Shown piece after piece: positions 62,363-64,000 of a DNA stretch of 64,000 nucleotides. The translations under genes and the position numbers were made by a program. The notes beneath the pieces were generated by a model. The model had not been told where the DNA came from. It saw only the letters and a list, made by a program, of their open reading frames with translations, and ran no database searches. Within the stretch, counting starts at the first letter, position 1. Every line of letters starts with the position of its first letter. Location of the stretch: contig NZ_CAAAIA010000004.1 in assembly GCF_900639875.1 (NCBI RefSeq), positions 152,400-216,399 of the forward strand, written 5' to 3'. This DNA comes from Legionella impletisoli. Its GTDB lineage: Bacteria; Pseudomonadota; Gammaproteobacteria; Legionellales; Legionellaceae.

Positions 62363-63691
62363 TTACATGCCCATATGTTTAATTAATTCAAAATAATAGG
62401 GCGCAGTAGTATTTCGATGTGTGTCTTTAGGATTAGCTTTAATCCCTTGAGGAGTGTATTTATAGCGTACTTCTTTTAAATAATCCGCAACTATTTGTTT
62501 AGACTCTGGTTCCAGTAAATTTTTCCCTGTGCCTTGATAACCGATAGATAATGGACCAAACAAATAACTATCCAGATCAGAATTGTTAGCCTTACGAAGT
62601 TCATCAACTATGGATTTTATATAGATAGGTTGAAGGTCTTTTGATTTGTGAACTAATGTGTACTTCAACATGATGGATGAATAATGGCCTGTTGTTGGTA
62701 ACCATTTATCAATTTTATCTCGGCTAATCATTATTTCTTCAGAAGAATGTGTATCAATGAAACCCCTGATCGCGTCATCAGCCATTTTTGGGTTTAAGGA
62801 TTTGGAATCAAGTAACTCAGCGAAGAAACCCTTAAGTAAGGGCTGGTCATTTTTAATGTAAGACTTAACATTTCTATGCCTTTGATTATAAAGCATCAAT
62901 CCTTGAACAATTTTATTTTTTACTTCTATGTTGTCCGTTTCATTATATAGGTTTAATAATTTTTTGACTAAATCGGTTTCAGTATCATCCGCAATGAGCC
63001 TATCAATCATAATTCCGCGTTTAACATCGTTTAAATTTGAATTATAAGCAAATTGCATTTGTACAGTGGATGGTGATGTTACATAGTGAACAGGTGGAGT
63101 GTCCATTATCATTTGAAACTCCTCATATGGCATTTCATTAAGCTCTTCAGCGGTCACATTTTCTAAAGATTTATGCGCTAAAATTTCTGGCGGTTGTTCA
63201 GATGATTCTAGAGCGAATCTTTCATCATTATAATAAGGGAAAAAATTAAATAAGTTCCTTGGTAGCCATATCTTTCCTGGCATTGTATCTAATCCTTGGC
63301 TGTAAAAAGCCCACCAAGTATATGTATCACAACGCCAAGTTCCACATTCAATAACCTGGCCTGTTGTGGGAATTCCAGAACCAATATGGTAGTTAGTATC
63401 GTTGGTATATTTAGGACACCACCACCTCTGGTGATTAGCTTCAACGAGGATATTGTAGCCAATAACTCCTCTGTCCGCGACTCCATATTTACTACCCCAA
63501 TATTTTGAGCGAGATTTAAAGTTACTGATTGAATTAACTTGCCCTACAGGATTTTCATTAAGTACTTCTATCACTTGATCTGCATTGTTCCCCATTCCTG
63601 CAGGAGACATCATATAAGTGGTAGCAATACCAACATGTCCCGCCCAACCAAGCCCCGGGATAAGCAAATCTCTTCCCATGATTTCAGCCAT
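62363..63691 (-). CDS. Permuted NlpC/P60-like (papain-fold) protein, possibly N-terminally truncated
   Basis: 442 residues. Near the N-terminus GRDLLIPGLGWAGHVGIATT gives the active-site His in the GHVGI context, and about 100 residues later GQVIECGTWRCDTYTWWAF gives the catalytic Cys. His before Cys is the permuted NlpC/P60 order. The C-terminal 250 residues are helical repeats of unknown type (LVKKLLNLYNETDNIEVKNK). Substrates of such enzymes are peptidoglycan amides or acylated lipids and proteins. There is no signal peptide and the start lies six bases after a transposase stop, so the original N-terminus may have been lost through an insertion. Confidence 0.72.
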   Translation of the reverse strand: MAEIMGRDLLIPGLGWAGHVGIATTYMMSPAGMGNNADQVIEVLNENPVGQVNSISNFKSRSKYWGSKYGVADRGVIGYNILVEANHQRWWCPKYTNDTNYHIGSGIPTTGQVIECGTWRCDTYTWWAFYSQGLDTMPGKIWLPRNLFNFFPYYNDERFALESSEQPPEILAHKSLENVTAEELNEMPYEEFQMIMDTPPVHYVTSPSTVQMQFAYNSNLNDVKRGIMIDRLIADDTETDLVKKLLNLYNETDNIEVKNKIVQGLMLYNQRHRNVKSYIKNDQPLLKGFFAELLDSKSLNPKMADDAIRGFIDTHSSEEIMISRDKIDKWLPTTGHYSSIMLKYTLVHKSKDLQPIYIKSIVDELRKANNSDLDSYLFGPLSIGYQGTGKNLLEPESKQIVADYLKEVRYKYTPQGIKANPKDTHRNTTAPYYFELIKHMGM

Positions 63692-63697
63692 AGGTAT

Positions 63698-64000
63698 CTA
63701 CACAAATGCTTCTCCTATTATTTGGCGAAGCATTTGTTTAAGTTCTCCTGGGTCATATCGTTCTAATAAATCGAGTGCATTAAGAAGAGAACAAAGCCCT
63801 GTAAAAAGAGCTGGTTTTGTATATTCTACGCCATATTTCATTTGTTTCCCGCTTAATCGCACTAATAGAGTCCGTAGTTCTCCGGCTTCGGGTCCCTTTG
63901 CTGCTGCTATTTGCCAGACTAAAATACAAGCCATACAAGCTACTAATAATCGACGAGCAATCGCCTCGCCTGTTTCTTGTTGCCATGATTCTAAATGCAT
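63698..64000 (-). CDS. C-terminal fragment of a transposase (IS4-like)
   Basis: About 100 residues in one frame that continues past the right edge of the window: ESWQQETGEAIARRLLVACM, LRTLLVRLSGKQMKYGVEYT, LFTGLCSLLNALDLLERYDP. This is typical of the C-terminal end of an IS4-type transposase. The stop is followed directly by the next gene with no terminal inverted repeat, so this end of the element seems degenerate or lost. Confidence 0.7.
   Translation of the reverse strand: MHLESWQQETGEAIARRLLVACMACILVWQIAAAKGPEAGELRTLLVRLSGKQMKYGVEYTKPALFTGLCSLLNALDLLERYDPGELKQMLRQIIGEAFV

Noticed and set aside
1..64000. tRNA, rRNA, CRISPR arrays, prophage and conjugation genes
   Set aside because: Looked for and not seen; mobile content is limited to the IS21 element, a transposase fragment and two short repeat elements.

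Overview
The window looks like chromosomal DNA of a gammaproteobacterium of the order Legionellales, most likely a Legionella species. It is AT-rich. It carries a Legionella-type major outer membrane protein and a dense set of eukaryote-like or effector-like proteins: a calpain-type protease, a Rab-like GTPase, a protein kinase, a class 3 lipase, papain-fold proteases, and orphan proteins with Glu-rich C-termini of the kind common in Dot/Icm substrates. The species is inferred from gene content only.

Layout. 1-4983: housekeeping genes (dut, algC-type phosphohexomutase, a DUF2490 envelope protein, a TPR-methyltransferase, rdgB). 5086-23129: an 18-kb minus-strand operon of seven overlapping or abutting genes, the most interesting part of the window. 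It encodes a CHASE2-GAF-PAS membrane sensor, a giant CapC/PgsC-like membrane protein, a membrane-anchored beta-sandwich protein, a small hydrolase-like protein, a large TPR-containing periplasmic protein, an outer-membrane-barrel candidate and a giant CapB/PgsB-like ligase. Together they look like a trans-envelope machine that makes and exports a poly-gamma-glutamate-like polymer, built like Gram-negative alginate or cellulose exporters. 23204-23316 is a MITE-like inverted-repeat element in front of this operon. 23345-27641: an EEP-family membrane phosphatase/nuclease gene lies behind a dienelactone-hydrolase gene that a complete IS21-family element has split (24592-27239, 6-bp target duplication); removing the element restores the frame exactly.

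27821-47311 is an accessory, effector-rich stretch (porin, calpain-like protein, receiver protein, MFS transporter, Rab-like GTPase, kinase, lipase, GGDEF-EAL protein, frameshifted cysteine protease, several orphans) with a few metabolic genes (GNAT, ArgE-like) and a GC-rich palindromic repeat. 47355-55450 holds an alpha/beta hydrolase, a type IV pilin-like protein, a GNAT-MauE fusion, an APC-SulP transporter pair, small membrane proteins and two decayed genes. 55618-60734 holds an L,D-transpeptidase, a CopA-CopB fusion and a compact nitric-oxide module: truncated haemoglobin plus ferredoxin reductase, divergent from nsrR across a perfect 11-1-11 NsrR operator that overlaps the -10 box. 60715-64000 holds a decayed DUF488 gene, an orphan protein, a permuted NlpC/P60-like protein and a transposase fragment running off the window.

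Decay is frequent here: one IS insertion, two frameshifts at homopolymer runs, one nonsense mutation and several gene remnants. No tRNA, rRNA or CRISPR array was seen.
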